From Gammaproteobacteria bacterium (GTDB lineage: Bacteria > Pseudomonadota > Gammaproteobacteria > HTCC5015): a stretch of 64,000 nucleotides of DNA. The notes below the pieces were generated by a model. That model was not told where the DNA came from. It ran no database searches and saw only the letters and a program-made list of their open reading frames with translations. Location of the stretch: the NCBI GenBank assembly GCA_026004975.1, contig BPKE01000002.1, positions 186,001-250,000 of the forward strand, written 5' to 3'. The position numbers were made by a program, and so were the translations under genes. This document shows positions 51,752 through 63,727 of this stretch, piece after piece; position 1 is the stretch's first letter, and each line of letters opens with the position of its first letter.

Positions 51752-52840
51752 ATGTTGCCGGTCCTGGAGGAACGCCTGGCGGCGCTGGCCGCCCGTCACG
51801 AGGAACTCGCCGCCCTGCTGGCCGAGCCCGAGGTGCTCGCCGACCCGGCGCGCTACCAGGCCCTGTCCCGGGAGTTTGCCCGCCTCGAGCCGATCCGCGC
51901 CAAGCTGGACGCGCGCGAGGCGGCGCGCCGCCGCCTGGCCGAGGCCCGCGCGCTGCTCGCCGAGGCCGATCCGGCCCTGCGCGCCCTGGCGCGCGAGGAA
52001 GCGGCCGAGGCCGAGGCCGAACTGCACGCCTGCGAGACGACGCTGCAATGGCTGCTCCTGCCCGAGGACCCGGACGATCCGGGCAACCTGTTCCTGGAAA
52101 TCCGCGCCGGCACCGGCGGCGACGAGGCGGCGCTGTTCGCCGGCGACCTGTTCCGCATGTACCAGCGCTTCGCCGAGCGCCGCGGCTGGACGGTCGAAGT
52201 GCTCGGCCAGCACCCGGGCGAGCACGGCGGCCACAAGGAAATCGTCGCGCGGATCGCCGGCGAGGGCGCCTACAGCTGGTTGAAGTTCGAGTCGGGGGTG
52301 CACCGCGTGCAGCGCGTGCCCGTCACCGAATCGCAGGGCCGCATCCACACCTCGGCGGCCACCGTGGCCGTGCTGCCCGAAGTCGCCGAGGTCGGCGAGG
52401 TGCAACTCGATCCCGCCGAATTGCGCATCGACACCTTCCGCGCCTCCGGGGCGGGCGGCCAACACGTGAACAAGACCGACTCGGCGGTGCGCATCACCCA
52501 CCTGCCGACCGGCATCGTCGTCGAGTGCCAGGACGAACGTTCCCAACACAAGAACCGGGCCCGCGCCCTGGCGCTGTTGCGGGCCCGCCTGCGCGAGGCC
52601 CAGCGCGCCGCCCAGGCCGCCGAGCAGAGCGCCTTGCGGCGCAGCCTGGTCGGCAGCGGCGACCGCTCCGAGCGCATCCGCACCTACAATTTCCCGCAGG
52701 GTCGGGTGACCGACCACCGCATCGGCCTGACGCTCTACCAGCTCAACCAGATCATGGACGGCGCCCTCGAGCCGATCCTCGAGGCGCTGCGCCAGCGCCA
52801 CCGGGCCGAGCAACTGGCGGCGCTGACGGGCGCCGACTGA
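51752..52840 (+). CDS. prfA: Peptide chain release factor 1
   Basis: 362 residues. The PxT-type codon-recognition loop and the catalytic GGQ in [17 protein letters not shown] are present; [14 protein letters not shown] precedes them. Recognises UAA and UAG. The next gene in this operon is normally prmC, which methylates the GGQ; here a glycosidase gene intervenes. Confidence 0.97.
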   Translation: MLPVLEERLAALAARHEELAALLAEPEVLADPARYQALSREFARLEPIRAKLDAREAARRRLAEARALLAEADPALRALAREEAAEAEAELHACETTLQWLLLPEDPDDPGNLFLEIRAGTGGDEAALFAGDLFRMYQRFAERRGWTVEVLGQHPGEHGGHKEIVARIAGEGAYSWLKFESGVHRVQRVPVTESQGRIHTSAATVAVLPEVAEVGEVQLDPAELRIDTFRASGAGGQHVNKTDSAVRITHLPTGIVVECQDERSQHKNRARALALLRARLREAQRAAQAAEQSALRRSLVGSGDRSERIRTYNFPQGRVTDHRIGLTLYQLNQIMDGALEPILEALRQRHRAEQLAALTGAD

Positions 52841-52849
52841 GCGCCTGCG

Positions 52850-54073
52850 TCAACCGTCGCGGCGCACCCCCAGGCGGCGCAGCCGCAGCATGAGCACGTC
52901 GCGCCCGGGCACCTCGGCGACCAGCGGCTCGCGGGTGGTGCCGATCTTGACGCCGCGCCACAGGTCGTGCAGCTCGAAGACGCGCGCCGGCCAGCGCGCC
53001 CGGCGGCCGGAAAGCGGATCGACGACCGCCTCGCGGCGCCAGTCGAAGCGGATCTGTTGCGGCCGGTCGCCGCGGTTGAGCACCGCCATCGCCCACTCGT
53101 CGTCGGCCAGCGGCTTGAACCAGATTTCCAGCTCGCCCTCGCGCCGGTGGCGGAAACCCTGGATGCCCAGCGGATCCTGGTCGACCGCGATCACCGCCCG
53201 GTTGGTGAGGATGGCGCGGGTGGCCTCGGACATCCGGCGCAGGTCGTTGCCGGCGATCAAGGGCGCGGCCATCATCGCCCACATCGAGAAATGGGCGCGG
53301 TCTTCGTTCTCGCTCATGCCGTTGCCGACTTCGAGCATGTCCGGATCGTTCCAGCGGCCCGGGCCGGCGTGGGCGCGCAGCTCGGCGTTCACGTCCAGGA
53401 TGCGCAACACGCCCCAGGACGACCAGTCGCCGTGGTCCACCTCGCAGTCCCAGCAGGCGGTGATGTCGCCGGTGGTCCGCCACAGATGGCCGATCTCGCC
53501 GGCCCACTCCCAGGGCTGGTTGTCGCCCCACTCGCAGATGCTGAACACGATCGGGCGGCCCGCCGCCCACAGGGCCTCGCGCATCGTCAGGTAGGCGCCG
53601 CGCGCCGCCAGGCCCTCGGTGTTGCACCAATCGTACTTGAGGTAATCCACCCCCCAGCGCGCATAGGTCGCGGCGTCCTGGAACTCGTAACCGCGGCTGC
53701 CCGGCCGACCGCCGCAGGTCTTCCAGCCGGCGTCGGAATACAAACCGAACTTGAGGCCCAAACCGTGCACATAATCCGCCAGCGCCTTCATGCCCGAGGG
53801 AAAACGCTTCGGGTCCGGCCGGATGAAACCGTTGGCATCGCGCTCGCCGTGCCAGCAATCGTCGATGACCACGTACTGGTAACCGGCGTCCTTCATGCCC
53901 GACTCGACCATCGCCCGGGCGATCTCGCGCACCGTGTCCTCGTCGATGTCGCAACCGAAGTGGTTCCAGCTGTTCCAGCCCATCGGCGGGGTCCGGGCCA
54001 GGTCGGCGAACTTGTCCGCCACCGCGGCTAGAGGCAGACAAGACAGCAAGAGGATCAGGCAACGCTTGAACAT
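52850..54073 (-). CDS. GH27 alpha-galactosidase, secreted
   Basis: 407 residues. Signal peptide (CLILLLSCLPLAAVA), then the GH27 hallmarks TPPMGWNSWNHFGCDID, VIDDCWHGERD, the nucleophile Asp in YLKYDWCN, and the acid/base Asp in WNDPDMLEVGNG; a beta-sandwich domain closes the protein. It removes terminal alpha-1,6-galactose from galactomannan or galacto-oligosaccharides. It lies on the opposite strand between prfA and prmC. A LacI-type palindrome sits 6 bases before the start codon. Confidence 0.95.
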   Translation of the reverse strand: MFKRCLILLLSCLPLAAVADKFADLARTPPMGWNSWNHFGCDIDEDTVREIARAMVESGMKDAGYQYVVIDDCWHGERDANGFIRPDPKRFPSGMKALADYVHGLGLKFGLYSDAGWKTCGGRPGSRGYEFQDAATYARWGVDYLKYDWCNTEGLAARGAYLTMREALWAAGRPIVFSICEWGDNQPWEWAGEIGHLWRTTGDITACWDCEVDHGDWSSWGVLRILDVNAELRAHAGPGRWNDPDMLEVGNGMSENEDRAHFSMWAMMAAPLIAGNDLRRMSEATRAILTNRAVIAVDQDPLGIQGFRHRREGELEIWFKPLADDEWAMAVLNRGDRPQQIRFDWRREAVVDPLSGRRARWPARVFELHDLWRGVKIGTTREPLVAEVPGRDVLMLRLRRLGVRRDG

Positions 54074-54078
54074 GGCGG

Positions 54079-54092
54079 TGATACCGGTTACA
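54079..54092. promoter_or_regulatory. LacI-family operator-like palindrome at the GH27 start
   Basis: TGATACCGGTTACA fits every fixed position of TGNNANCGNTNNCA. The core differs from the xylanase operators, so a different regulator of the same family is likely. It is close enough to the start codon that binding would block initiation or elongation. Confidence 0.6.
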
Positions 54093-54160
54093 TGGGTGGC
54101 CCAGTCTAGCCCCGCGCGGCGGGCGCGCTCAAGTCCGGCCGGACTGTTAAACTTGCGCGC

Positions 54161-55030
54161 GTGCCGCCCTCCAGCCGCCCGCCCGCGTCCGCCGTCCGCC
54201 TCGACCGCCTGCTCGCCTGGGCCCGCGCCCGCCTCGGCGACCGTGAAGACGCCGTGGCGGTGCTGGGCGCGGCGCTGGGGCTGTCGCGCACCCAGTGCCT
54301 GGCCCGGCCCGAAACGCCGCTCGCCGGCGCCGCGCTGCGCCGGGCGGTGGCGGCGGTGCGCGCCTGCCGGCGCGGCCTCCCGCTGGCCTACTGGCTGGGC
54401 GAGTGGGCCTTCCACGAACTGACCCTGGCGGTGAATCCGGCCACGCTGGTGCCGCGGCCGGACACCGAGCGCCTGGTGGAACGGGCGCTGGTGCTGGGCG
54501 ACGCGCTGGGCCGGCGGCCGCGCGTCGTCGATCTGGGCACCGGCAGCGGCTGCATCGCCCTGGCGCTGGCCCGGCAGCGGCCGCGCTGGCGCATCACCGC
54601 GGTGGATTCGAGCACGGCGGCCCTGGCGGTGGCCCGGGTGAACGCCGCCCGGCTGGGCCTGGGCGGCATCCGCTGGCGCCTGAGCGACTGGTGGGCGGCG
54701 CTGCCCGGCGAGTGTTTCGAGTTGATCCTCTCCAACCCGCCCTATGTCGCCACCGCCGACCCGCACTTCCCGGACCTGGTCCACGAACCGCGCCGGGCGC
54801 TGCACGGCGGTCCCGACGGCCTGCGCGCCGTCGAGCGGCTGCTCGCCGACAGCGCCGCGCACCTCGCGCCCGGCGGCGTGCTGCTGATCGAGATCGGCTA
54901 CAATCAGGCGCCCCGCGCGCTCGCCCTGGCCCGCCGCCACGGCTGGGTGGGGCTGCGCGTGCATCCCGACCTGGCCGGCCGGCCGCGACTCCTCGAGGCG
55001 CACCGGCGGGCTTTGCCCCCGAGGCGATGA
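54161..55030 (+). CDS. prmC: Release-factor glutamine N5-methyltransferase
   Basis: 289 residues from a GTG. N-terminal helical domain, YWLGEWAFHELTLAVNPATL, PRPDTERLVERAL, SAM site VVDLGTGSGCIALALA, catalytic NPPY in ILSNPPYVA. Methylates the GGQ glutamine of release factors. Separated from prfA by the GH27 gene. Confidence 0.95.
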   Translation: MPPSSRPPASAVRLDRLLAWARARLGDREDAVAVLGAALGLSRTQCLARPETPLAGAALRRAVAAVRACRRGLPLAYWLGEWAFHELTLAVNPATLVPRPDTERLVERALVLGDALGRRPRVVDLGTGSGCIALALARQRPRWRITAVDSSTAALAVARVNAARLGLGGIRWRLSDWWAALPGECFELILSNPPYVATADPHFPDLVHEPRRALHGGPDGLRAVERLLADSAAHLAPGGVLLIEIGYNQAPRALALARRHGWVGLRVHPDLAGRPRLLEAHRRALPPRR

Positions 55031-55770
55031 ACGGCGAGCGATTGCAACGTTACACGCGCCAGATGGTGCTGCCGCAGCTGGGCGCCGACGGCCAGGCGGC
55101 GCTGGCCGAGGCCGGCGTGCTCATCGTCGGCATGGGCGGCCTGGGTTGCGCCGCCGCCCAGTACCTGGCCGGCGCCGGCGTCGGCCGGCTGGTGCTGTGT
55201 GATCCGGACCGGGTCGAACCCTCGAACCTGCACCGCCAGCCGCTGTACGGCGAAGCCGACCTCGGCCGCCCCAAGGTCGAGGCCGCGGCGGCCCGGCTGG
55301 CGACCCTCAACGGCGCGCTCGAGATCCAGCCGTTGCGCCTGCGCCTGGACGAGGCCGAGGCGGCGCGGCTGGCCGCCGGGGTGGACGTGGTGCTGGACTG
55401 CTCCGACAACTTCGCCACCCGCCACGCCGTGAACCGCGCCAGCCGCGCCTCGGGCAAACCGCTGGTGTCGGGCGCGGCGATCCGCCTGGAAGGCCAGCTC
55501 GCGGTGTTCAATCACCACCGCCGGGCGCCCTGTTACGCCTGCCTGTTCCCGGAGAGCGGCGGCGGCGACGGCGAACGCTGCAGCGAACTGGGGGTGCTCG
55601 GCCCGGTGCCCGGCATGATCGGCTGCCTGCAGGCGCTCGAAACGATCAAGCTGATCGCCGGCTTCGGCGAGGTGCTCGACGGGCTGTTGTGCGTGGACGG
55701 TGAAACCCTGCAGATCCGGCGCATCCGGCTGCGCCGCGACCCCGACTGTCCGGTGTGCGCAGATGACTGA
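55027..55770 (+). CDS. HesA/MoeB/ThiF-family adenylyltransferase
   Basis: 247 residues. RYTRQMVLPQLGADGQAAL, ATP loop VGMGGLGCAAAQYLAGAGVG, DPDRVEPSNLHRQPLY, DCSDNFATRHAVN and two CxxC zinc pairs (CYAC, CPVC). Activates the C-terminus of a ubiquitin-like sulfur carrier such as MoaD or ThiS. It overlaps prmC by 4 bases and a JAMM peptidase by 8. Which carrier it serves is open; moaA is elsewhere in the window. Confidence 0.9.
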   Translation: MNGERLQRYTRQMVLPQLGADGQAALAEAGVLIVGMGGLGCAAAQYLAGAGVGRLVLCDPDRVEPSNLHRQPLYGEADLGRPKVEAAAARLATLNGALEIQPLRLRLDEAEAARLAAGVDVVLDCSDNFATRHAVNRASRASGKPLVSGAAIRLEGQLAVFNHHRRAPCYACLFPESGGGDGERCSELGVLGPVPGMIGCLQALETIKLIAGFGEVLDGLLCVDGETLQIRRIRLRRDPDCPVCADD

Positions 55771-56182
55771 AGCGACCGTGCTGCGGCTGCCGCGGGCGCT
55801 GGTGCAGCGCCTGCTGGCCCATGCCCAGTCCGAGCCCGAGCGCGAGGTGTGCGGGCTGATCGGCGCGCGCGGCGGCCGCGCCGCCAGCCTCTATCCGCTG
55901 CGCAACGCCGCGCCGGACCCCGAGCGCGCCTTCCTGCTCGACCCGGCCGGGCAGATCGCGGCGCAGAAGACCATGCGCGCGCGCGGCGAAACCCTGCTCG
56001 CCGTCTACCACTCGCACCCGCAGGCCGCCGCCGAGCCCTCCACCCGTGACCTGGACGAGGCGCGGCACGCCGGCGTGCTCATGCTGATCGTGTCTCTGGG
56101 CACCCGCGGGGTGCTCGAGTTGCGCGCCTGGCGTCCCGGCCCCGACGGCGCCGAGCCGGTCGCGGTCGAACTGGCGGACTAG
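55763..56182 (+). CDS. JAMM/MPN metallopeptidase, M67 family
   Basis: 139 residues. Glu in EVCGLIGARGG and the zinc motif HSHPQAAAEPSTRD (H-x-H-x10-D) define the JAMM site. Bacterial forms trim or release ubiquitin-like sulfur carriers, as Mec does with CysO. Overlap with the E1-like gene suggests they process the same carrier. Confidence 0.9.
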   Translation: MTEATVLRLPRALVQRLLAHAQSEPEREVCGLIGARGGRAASLYPLRNAAPDPERAFLLDPAGQIAAQKTMRARGETLLAVYHSHPQAAAEPSTRDLDEARHAGVLMLIVSLGTRGVLELRAWRPGPDGAEPVAVELAD

Positions 56183-56183
56183 C

Positions 56184-56594
56184 TCATTCCGGCGCCACCA
56201 GGGAGGCGGGCACGCCGGCGGCGTTGGCCTGGTCGAGCACCCGCAGCAGCCACTCGGTGCGGGCCTTGGGATCGGGGCGGATGAACACCTTGGCCTGCGG
56301 GTTCTGGGCGTAAAGCCGCTTGATCGCCGCTTGCACGCCGTCGAGCGTGGCGGGGGTCTCGTTGACCCACACCCGGCCGCTGGCCTCGATGCGCACGGTG
56401 ATGTTGCGTTTCTCCGGGTCGGCCGGCTCGTTGCTCGTGACGCCCTCTTCGGCGCTCACGTCCAGCCCCGCTTCCTTGACGAAGGAGGCGGTCACGATGA
56501 AGAAAATGAGCATGATGAACACGACGTCCAGCAAGGGCGTCATGTCCAACTCGGCCGCCTCGTCCCGGTTGCGTTTGGCGATCTCGCCGAGCAT
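56184..56594 (-). CDS. ExbD/TolR biopolymer transport protein
   Basis: 136 residues, after GGAGGAGGGG. Short N-terminus, one membrane helix with the key Asp ([23 protein letters not shown]), and a periplasmic domain. Such proteins work with an ExbB or TolQ partner as a proton-driven motor for TonB or related systems. No ExbB is present here; a second ExbD lies just upstream. Confidence 0.92.
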   Translation of the reverse strand: MLGEIAKRNRDEAAELDMTPLLDVVFIMLIFFIVTASFVKEAGLDVSAEEGVTSNEPADPEKRNITVRIEASGRVWVNETPATLDGVQAAIKRLYAQNPQAKVFIRPDPKARTEWLLRVLDQANAAGVPASLVAPE

Positions 56595-56722
56595 GGCGGG
56601 CCCCTCCTCCGATTCACCTCGAGTCCTCCATGGGGACTATAGGCGATGCGGCGGCGCCCGCCGTTAAGGGATGACCGAGAGGGGCCTTTCGCGGCCGACG
56701 CGCCGGGCGCCGGCCGCGCCCG

Positions 56723-57136
56723 TCAGGGGCCGGTTTCGATGGCGGCGATCGAGGCCTCGGCGCCGGCGGCCCGTGACTGGTCGAGCACGCGCAGCATGTA
56801 GTCGGCCTTGGACTTGGGATCGGGCTGGATGACGACCTTCGCCTTGGGGTTCTGGGCGATCAGGCGCTTGACGTTGGGCTGCACACCGCCGACGTCGGTG
56901 GGCGTGTCCTCCACCCAGATGCGGCCGCTCTCCTCGATGCGCACGAGGATGGTGTTGTCCTCCTTGCTCGGCGGCGGCGGGTTGTCGTTGTCCGGGCTGG
57001 ACATGTCCAGCGCCCGCTCCTTGACGAAGGAGGCGGTGACGATGAAGAAGATGAGCATGATGAAGACGACGTCCAGCATCGGCGTCATGTCGATGTCCGC
57101 TTCGTCGTCGGCGACTTGCACGGGATGCTTGCGCAT
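56723..57136 (-). CDS. ExbD/TolR biopolymer transport protein, second copy
   Basis: 137 residues. Membrane helix [20 protein letters not shown] nearly identical to that of its neighbour, followed by a periplasmic domain of the same layout ([20 protein letters not shown]). Paired ExbD genes occur in TonB systems of bacteria with many TonB-dependent receptors, usually together with an ExbB; that partner is not in this stretch. Confidence 0.92.
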   Translation of the reverse strand: MRKHPVQVADDEADIDMTPMLDVVFIMLIFFIVTASFVKERALDMSSPDNDNPPPPSKEDNTILVRIEESGRIWVEDTPTDVGGVQPNVKRLIAQNPKAKVVIQPDPKSKADYMLRVLDQSRAAGAEASIAAIETGP

Positions 57137-57220
57137 GAGCGGTCCACTCTCGAGGTTCACGAAGCCGCCCCGGCGGGGCGGGGCCAAGGTTAGCACGGGG
57201 CCGGCGGGGCGCGCCAGCGG

Positions 57221-58661
57221 TCAGGCGTCGAGCCGCTCGCGCAACAGGCGGTTGACCAGCGCCGGGTCCGCCTTGCCGCCGGTGGCCTTCATCACCTGGC
57301 CGACGAAAAAGCCCAGCACCTTGGTCTTGCCGGCACGGTACTGGGCGACCTGCTCGGGGTGGCGGCCGACCACCTCGTCCACCAGGGCCGCCAGCGCGTC
57401 GCGGTCGCCCTCGGCGCGCAGCCCGCGCCGCTCGATGATCTCGTCCACATCGCCCTCGCCGGCCCACACGGCCTCGAAGACGGTCTTGGCCAGCTTGCTC
57501 GACAAGGTGCCGTCGGCCAGCCGCCGCAACAGCACGGCCAGGGCCGGCGGCGGCACCGGGCTGGCGCCGATCGCCAGGCCGGCGCGGTTCAAGGCGCCGG
57601 CGAGATTGACCAGCACCCAGTTGGCGGCGAGCCGCGGCGCCACGCCCTCGGCCTCGGCCAGCACGGCCTCGAAATAATCGGCCGCGGCCTTGTCGGCGGC
57701 GAGCTGGGCGGCCTGGTCCGGGGCCAAGCCCAGCGCCTCGACGAAGCGCCGGCGGCGCGCCCAGGGCAGCTCCGGCAGCTCCGCCCGCACGGCCTCGATC
57801 CAGTCCGGGTCGATGGCCACCGGCAACAGGTCGGGATCCGGGAAATAACGGTAGTCGTGCGCCTCTTCCTTGCCCCGCATGGCCCGGGTCTCGTCGCGCT
57901 CGGGGTCGTAGAGGCGGGTTTCCTGCACCACGCGGCCGCCGGATTCGATGAGGTCGATCTGCCGGGCGACCTCGTGGCGGATGGCGCGCTCGAGGAAGCG
58001 GAAGTGAATTGAGGTTCTTGAGCTCGGTGCGGGTGCCCAGGGTGTCGCTGCCGGCGGGCCGCACCGAGACGTTGGCGTCGACGCGGAACGAACCTTCCTG
58101 CAGGTTGCCGTCGCAGATGCCGAGATAGCAGACCAGGCTGTGCAAGGTGCGCGCGTAGGCGACGGCCTCCTCGGCCGAGCGCAGCTCCGGCTCGGAGACG
58201 ATCTCCAGCAGCGGCGTGCCGGCCCGGTTCAGGTCGATGCCGGTCATGCCGTGGTAATCCTCGTGCAGGGACTTGCCGGCGTCCTCCTCGAGGTGCGCGC
58301 GGGTGATGCCGATCGACTTGGTGGTGCCGTCGGCCAGCTCGATGGCAGGGCGCCGCCGCGGACGATCGGCCGCTCGTACTGGGAGATCTGGTAGCCCTTG
58401 GGCAGGTCCGGGTAGAAGTAGTTCTTGCGCGCGAACACCGAGCGCGTCGACGATCTCGGCGCCGAGCGCCAGGCCGAATTTGATCGCCATGTGCACCGCG
58501 GCGCGGTTGAGCACCGGCAACACGCCGGGCAGGCCCAGGTCGACGGCGCAAGCCTGGGTGTTCGGGCGGCGCACCGTAGGCGGTGGCGGCGCCCGAGAAA
58601 ATCTTGCTCCGGGTGGCGAGCTGGACGTGCACCTCCAGGCCGATGACGGTCTCCCAGTCCA

Positions 58662-58662
<1 letters not shown>
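57221..58662 (-). CDS. gatB: Asp/Glu-tRNA amidotransferase subunit B (several frameshifts)
   Basis: Start [20 protein letters not shown] at 58662. The protein is recognisable across frames: [55 protein letters not shown], and the intact C-terminal tail domain ending [12 protein letters not shown]. Frames change near 58567, 58437, 58347 and 58005. Coding sense between breaks is fully conserved, so I judge the breaks to be sequence errors. GatCAB amidates misacylated Asp- or Glu-tRNA. The span is about 1442 bases, normal for a 480-residue GatB. Confidence 0.87.
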
Positions 58663-61643
<2,981 letters not shown>

Positions 61644-61671
61644 GCGACGCCCGGCGCGGCGGCCAGCCCCC

Positions 61672-62502
61672 ATGAATCCGCCCCTGCGACACGCCGCCGG
61701 CCTCACCCCCCGCTGGCTGGCCCTGTCGCTGCTTTGCCTCGCACTGGTCTTCGTGGACGACCGCTACGCGGTGCTCGACGGCGTCCGCAGCGGCGCCGAG
61801 CGCCTGCTCATCGAACCGCTGCGCGCCGCCGCCGCCTGGCCCGGCCGCCTGCTCGGCGCCGCCGGCGAGGCGCTGGCCGAACGGCGCCGCCTGCTGGCGG
61901 AGAACGCGCGCCTGCGGGCGGAAAACCTGCGCCTGCGCGCGCGCCTGCTGGAAATGGCCGCCCTGGAGGCCGAGAACGCCCGCCTGCGCGCCCTGCTGGC
62001 CGCCGCCGAGCGGCTCGGCAAGCGCGTGCGCGTGGCCGAGGTGCTGGCCGTCCGCCAGGACTACCAGCACCAGCAGCTCGTCATCGACAAGGGCGCCGCC
62101 GACGGCGTCCATGTCGGCCAGGCGGTGCTCGACGCCGAGGGCGTCATGGGCCAGGTGATCGGCGTCGCCGACCACAGCGCCACGGTGCTGCTCATCTCCG
62201 ACCCGGAGCACCGGATTCCCGTGCAGAACATCCGCAACGGCGTGCGCAGCCTCGCCCAGGGCAAGGGTGACCCGCGCGAGCTCGACCTGCTTTACGTGAC
62301 CCCGCACACCGATCTGCGCCCCGGCGACCTGCTGGTCACTTCGGGCCTGGGGGGGCGTTTCCCGGCGAATTACCCGGTGGCCCGGGTGGACCGTTTCGAG
62401 GCGGTCCCCGGCGATCCCTATGCGCGGGTGACCGCCCGCCCGCTGGCCGGCCTGGACCGCAGCCGCGAGGTGATCCTGGTGTGGCCGGAGACGCGCCGAT
62501 GA
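61672..62502 (+). CDS. mreC: Rod-shape protein MreC
   Basis: 276 residues. One N-terminal membrane helix (WLALSLLCLALVFVDD), a Leu/Ala/Glu coiled coil (LAERRRLLAENARLRAENLR), then the periplasmic double beta-barrel (VLDAEGVMGQVIGVADHSAT, DLLVTSGLGGRFPANYPVA). Scaffold of the elongasome. Confidence 0.96.
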   Translation: MNPPLRHAAGLTPRWLALSLLCLALVFVDDRYAVLDGVRSGAERLLIEPLRAAAAWPGRLLGAAGEALAERRRLLAENARLRAENLRLRARLLEMAALEAENARLRALLAAAERLGKRVRVAEVLAVRQDYQHQQLVIDKGAADGVHVGQAVLDAEGVMGQVIGVADHSATVLLISDPEHRIPVQNIRNGVRSLAQGKGDPRELDLLYVTPHTDLRPGDLLVTSGLGGRFPANYPVARVDRFEAVPGDPYARVTARPLAGLDRSREVILVWPETRR

Positions 62503-62972
62503 ACACCCCGGCCGGCCGCATCCTGCGTCTGCACGGCAGCCTGCTGCTGGCCCTGCTGCTCACCCTGACACCGCTGCCGGGCAGTGGTCTGGGCATGTGG
62601 CCGGAGTGGCCGGCGCTGGTGCTGGCCTGGTGGTGCGCCCACCATCCCGGCCGGGTCGGGCTGGGCACGGCGCTGGCCTGGGGTTTGCTGCTGGACCTCG
62701 CCCTGGGCACGCTGCTCGGCCAGCACGCCCTCGGGCTGCTGTGGATCGCCTACGTGGTGCTGCGCCAGCACAGCCGCTTCCGGCTCTATCCGCTGCTGCA
62801 ACAGGCGCTCGTCGTCGCCGCCCTGGTCGCGGTCGAACGGCTGGTGTTCCTGTGGCTCTACGGCATCGCCGACCGGCCGGTGCAACAGCTCGGCCCTTAC
62901 GCCCTGCCGGTGCTGAGCAGCGCCCTCGTCTGGCCGCTGATCGACGGGAGCCTGCGACGCTGGACACGGTGA
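62499..62972 (+). CDS. mreD: Rod-shape protein MreD
   Basis: 157 residues with about five membrane segments; contains LAWGLLLDLALGTLLGQHAL typical of the family. ATG overlaps the mreC stop; its own stop overlaps the next start. Confidence 0.95.
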   Translation: MNTPAGRILRLHGSLLLALLLTLTPLPGSGLGMWPEWPALVLAWWCAHHPGRVGLGTALAWGLLLDLALGTLLGQHALGLLWIAYVVLRQHSRFRLYPLLQQALVVAALVAVERLVFLWLYGIADRPVQQLGPYALPVLSSALVWPLIDGSLRRWTR

Positions 62973-63727
62973 ACGCGATCGGCGTGTACTGCGCCGCCGC
63001 CGACCGGCGCGAGGCCGCCGCGGGACTGGCCGCGCGCTGGGGCTTGCCCTGGCTGACCGCGCCACCGGCCGCGCCCCACCTGTGCTACGACGCGGCGGGC
63101 CTGGCCCTGGCCGGCGGGCCGGACGATCCCCCGCCGCTGCGCCTGGACTTCGACGCCCTGGCCCGCCGCCGCCGCGGCGCCGAACCCTTGTTGCGGGCGG
63201 TGGGCGCGCGTCCCGGCCTGACGGTGCTCGACGCCACCGCCGGTCTGGCCCGGGACGCGTTCCTGCTCGCCCGGGCCGGCTGCCGGGTGACCGCCGTCGA
63301 GCGCCTCGCGGCGCTGCTGGCGCTGGTCGACGAGGCCCTGGCGCGCTGCCGCGAACAGACCGCGGCCGCGGCACGCCTGCGGCTGCTGGCCGGCGACGCC
63401 ATGGACCGGCTGCGCCGCTGGCACGGCGCCCCACCGGCGGTCGTCTACCTCGATCCCATGTACGAACCGGACACCGCCCGGCGCGGGGCGGTGAAAAAGG
63501 ACGCGCAGTGGTTGCGCCGCCTGGCCGGCGAGGAGGCGGCGCCGGCAGCCTGGCTCGGGGCGGCGCTCGAGCTGGCGGCCGAGCGCGTGGTGGTCAAGCG
63601 CCACCGGAACGCGCCGCCGCTGGGCGGGCGGCCGCCGGACTGGCGGGTCGGCGGACGGCGCACCCGTTTCGACGTCTACCGCGTCCGGAGGACGACGACA
63701 TGCACCGCAGAATCGAACGCGCGATGA
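62969..63727 (+). CDS. rsmJ: 16S rRNA (guanine1516-N2)-methyltransferase
   Basis: 252 residues from a GTG overlapping the mreD stop. SAM region VLDATAGLARDAFLLARAGC, RLLAGDAMDRL, catalytic VYLDPMYE, and VKRHRNAPPL near the end. The C-terminal tail beyond FDVYRVRR overlaps the following gene by 28 bases. Confidence 0.92.
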   Translation: MNAIGVYCAAADRREAAAGLAARWGLPWLTAPPAAPHLCYDAAGLALAGGPDDPPPLRLDFDALARRRRGAEPLLRAVGARPGLTVLDATAGLARDAFLLARAGCRVTAVERLAALLALVDEALARCREQTAAAARLRLLAGDAMDRLRRWHGAPPAVVYLDPMYEPDTARRGAVKKDAQWLRRLAGEEAAPAAWLGAALELAAERVVVKRHRNAPPLGGRPPDWRVGGRRTRFDVYRVRRTTTCTAESNAR

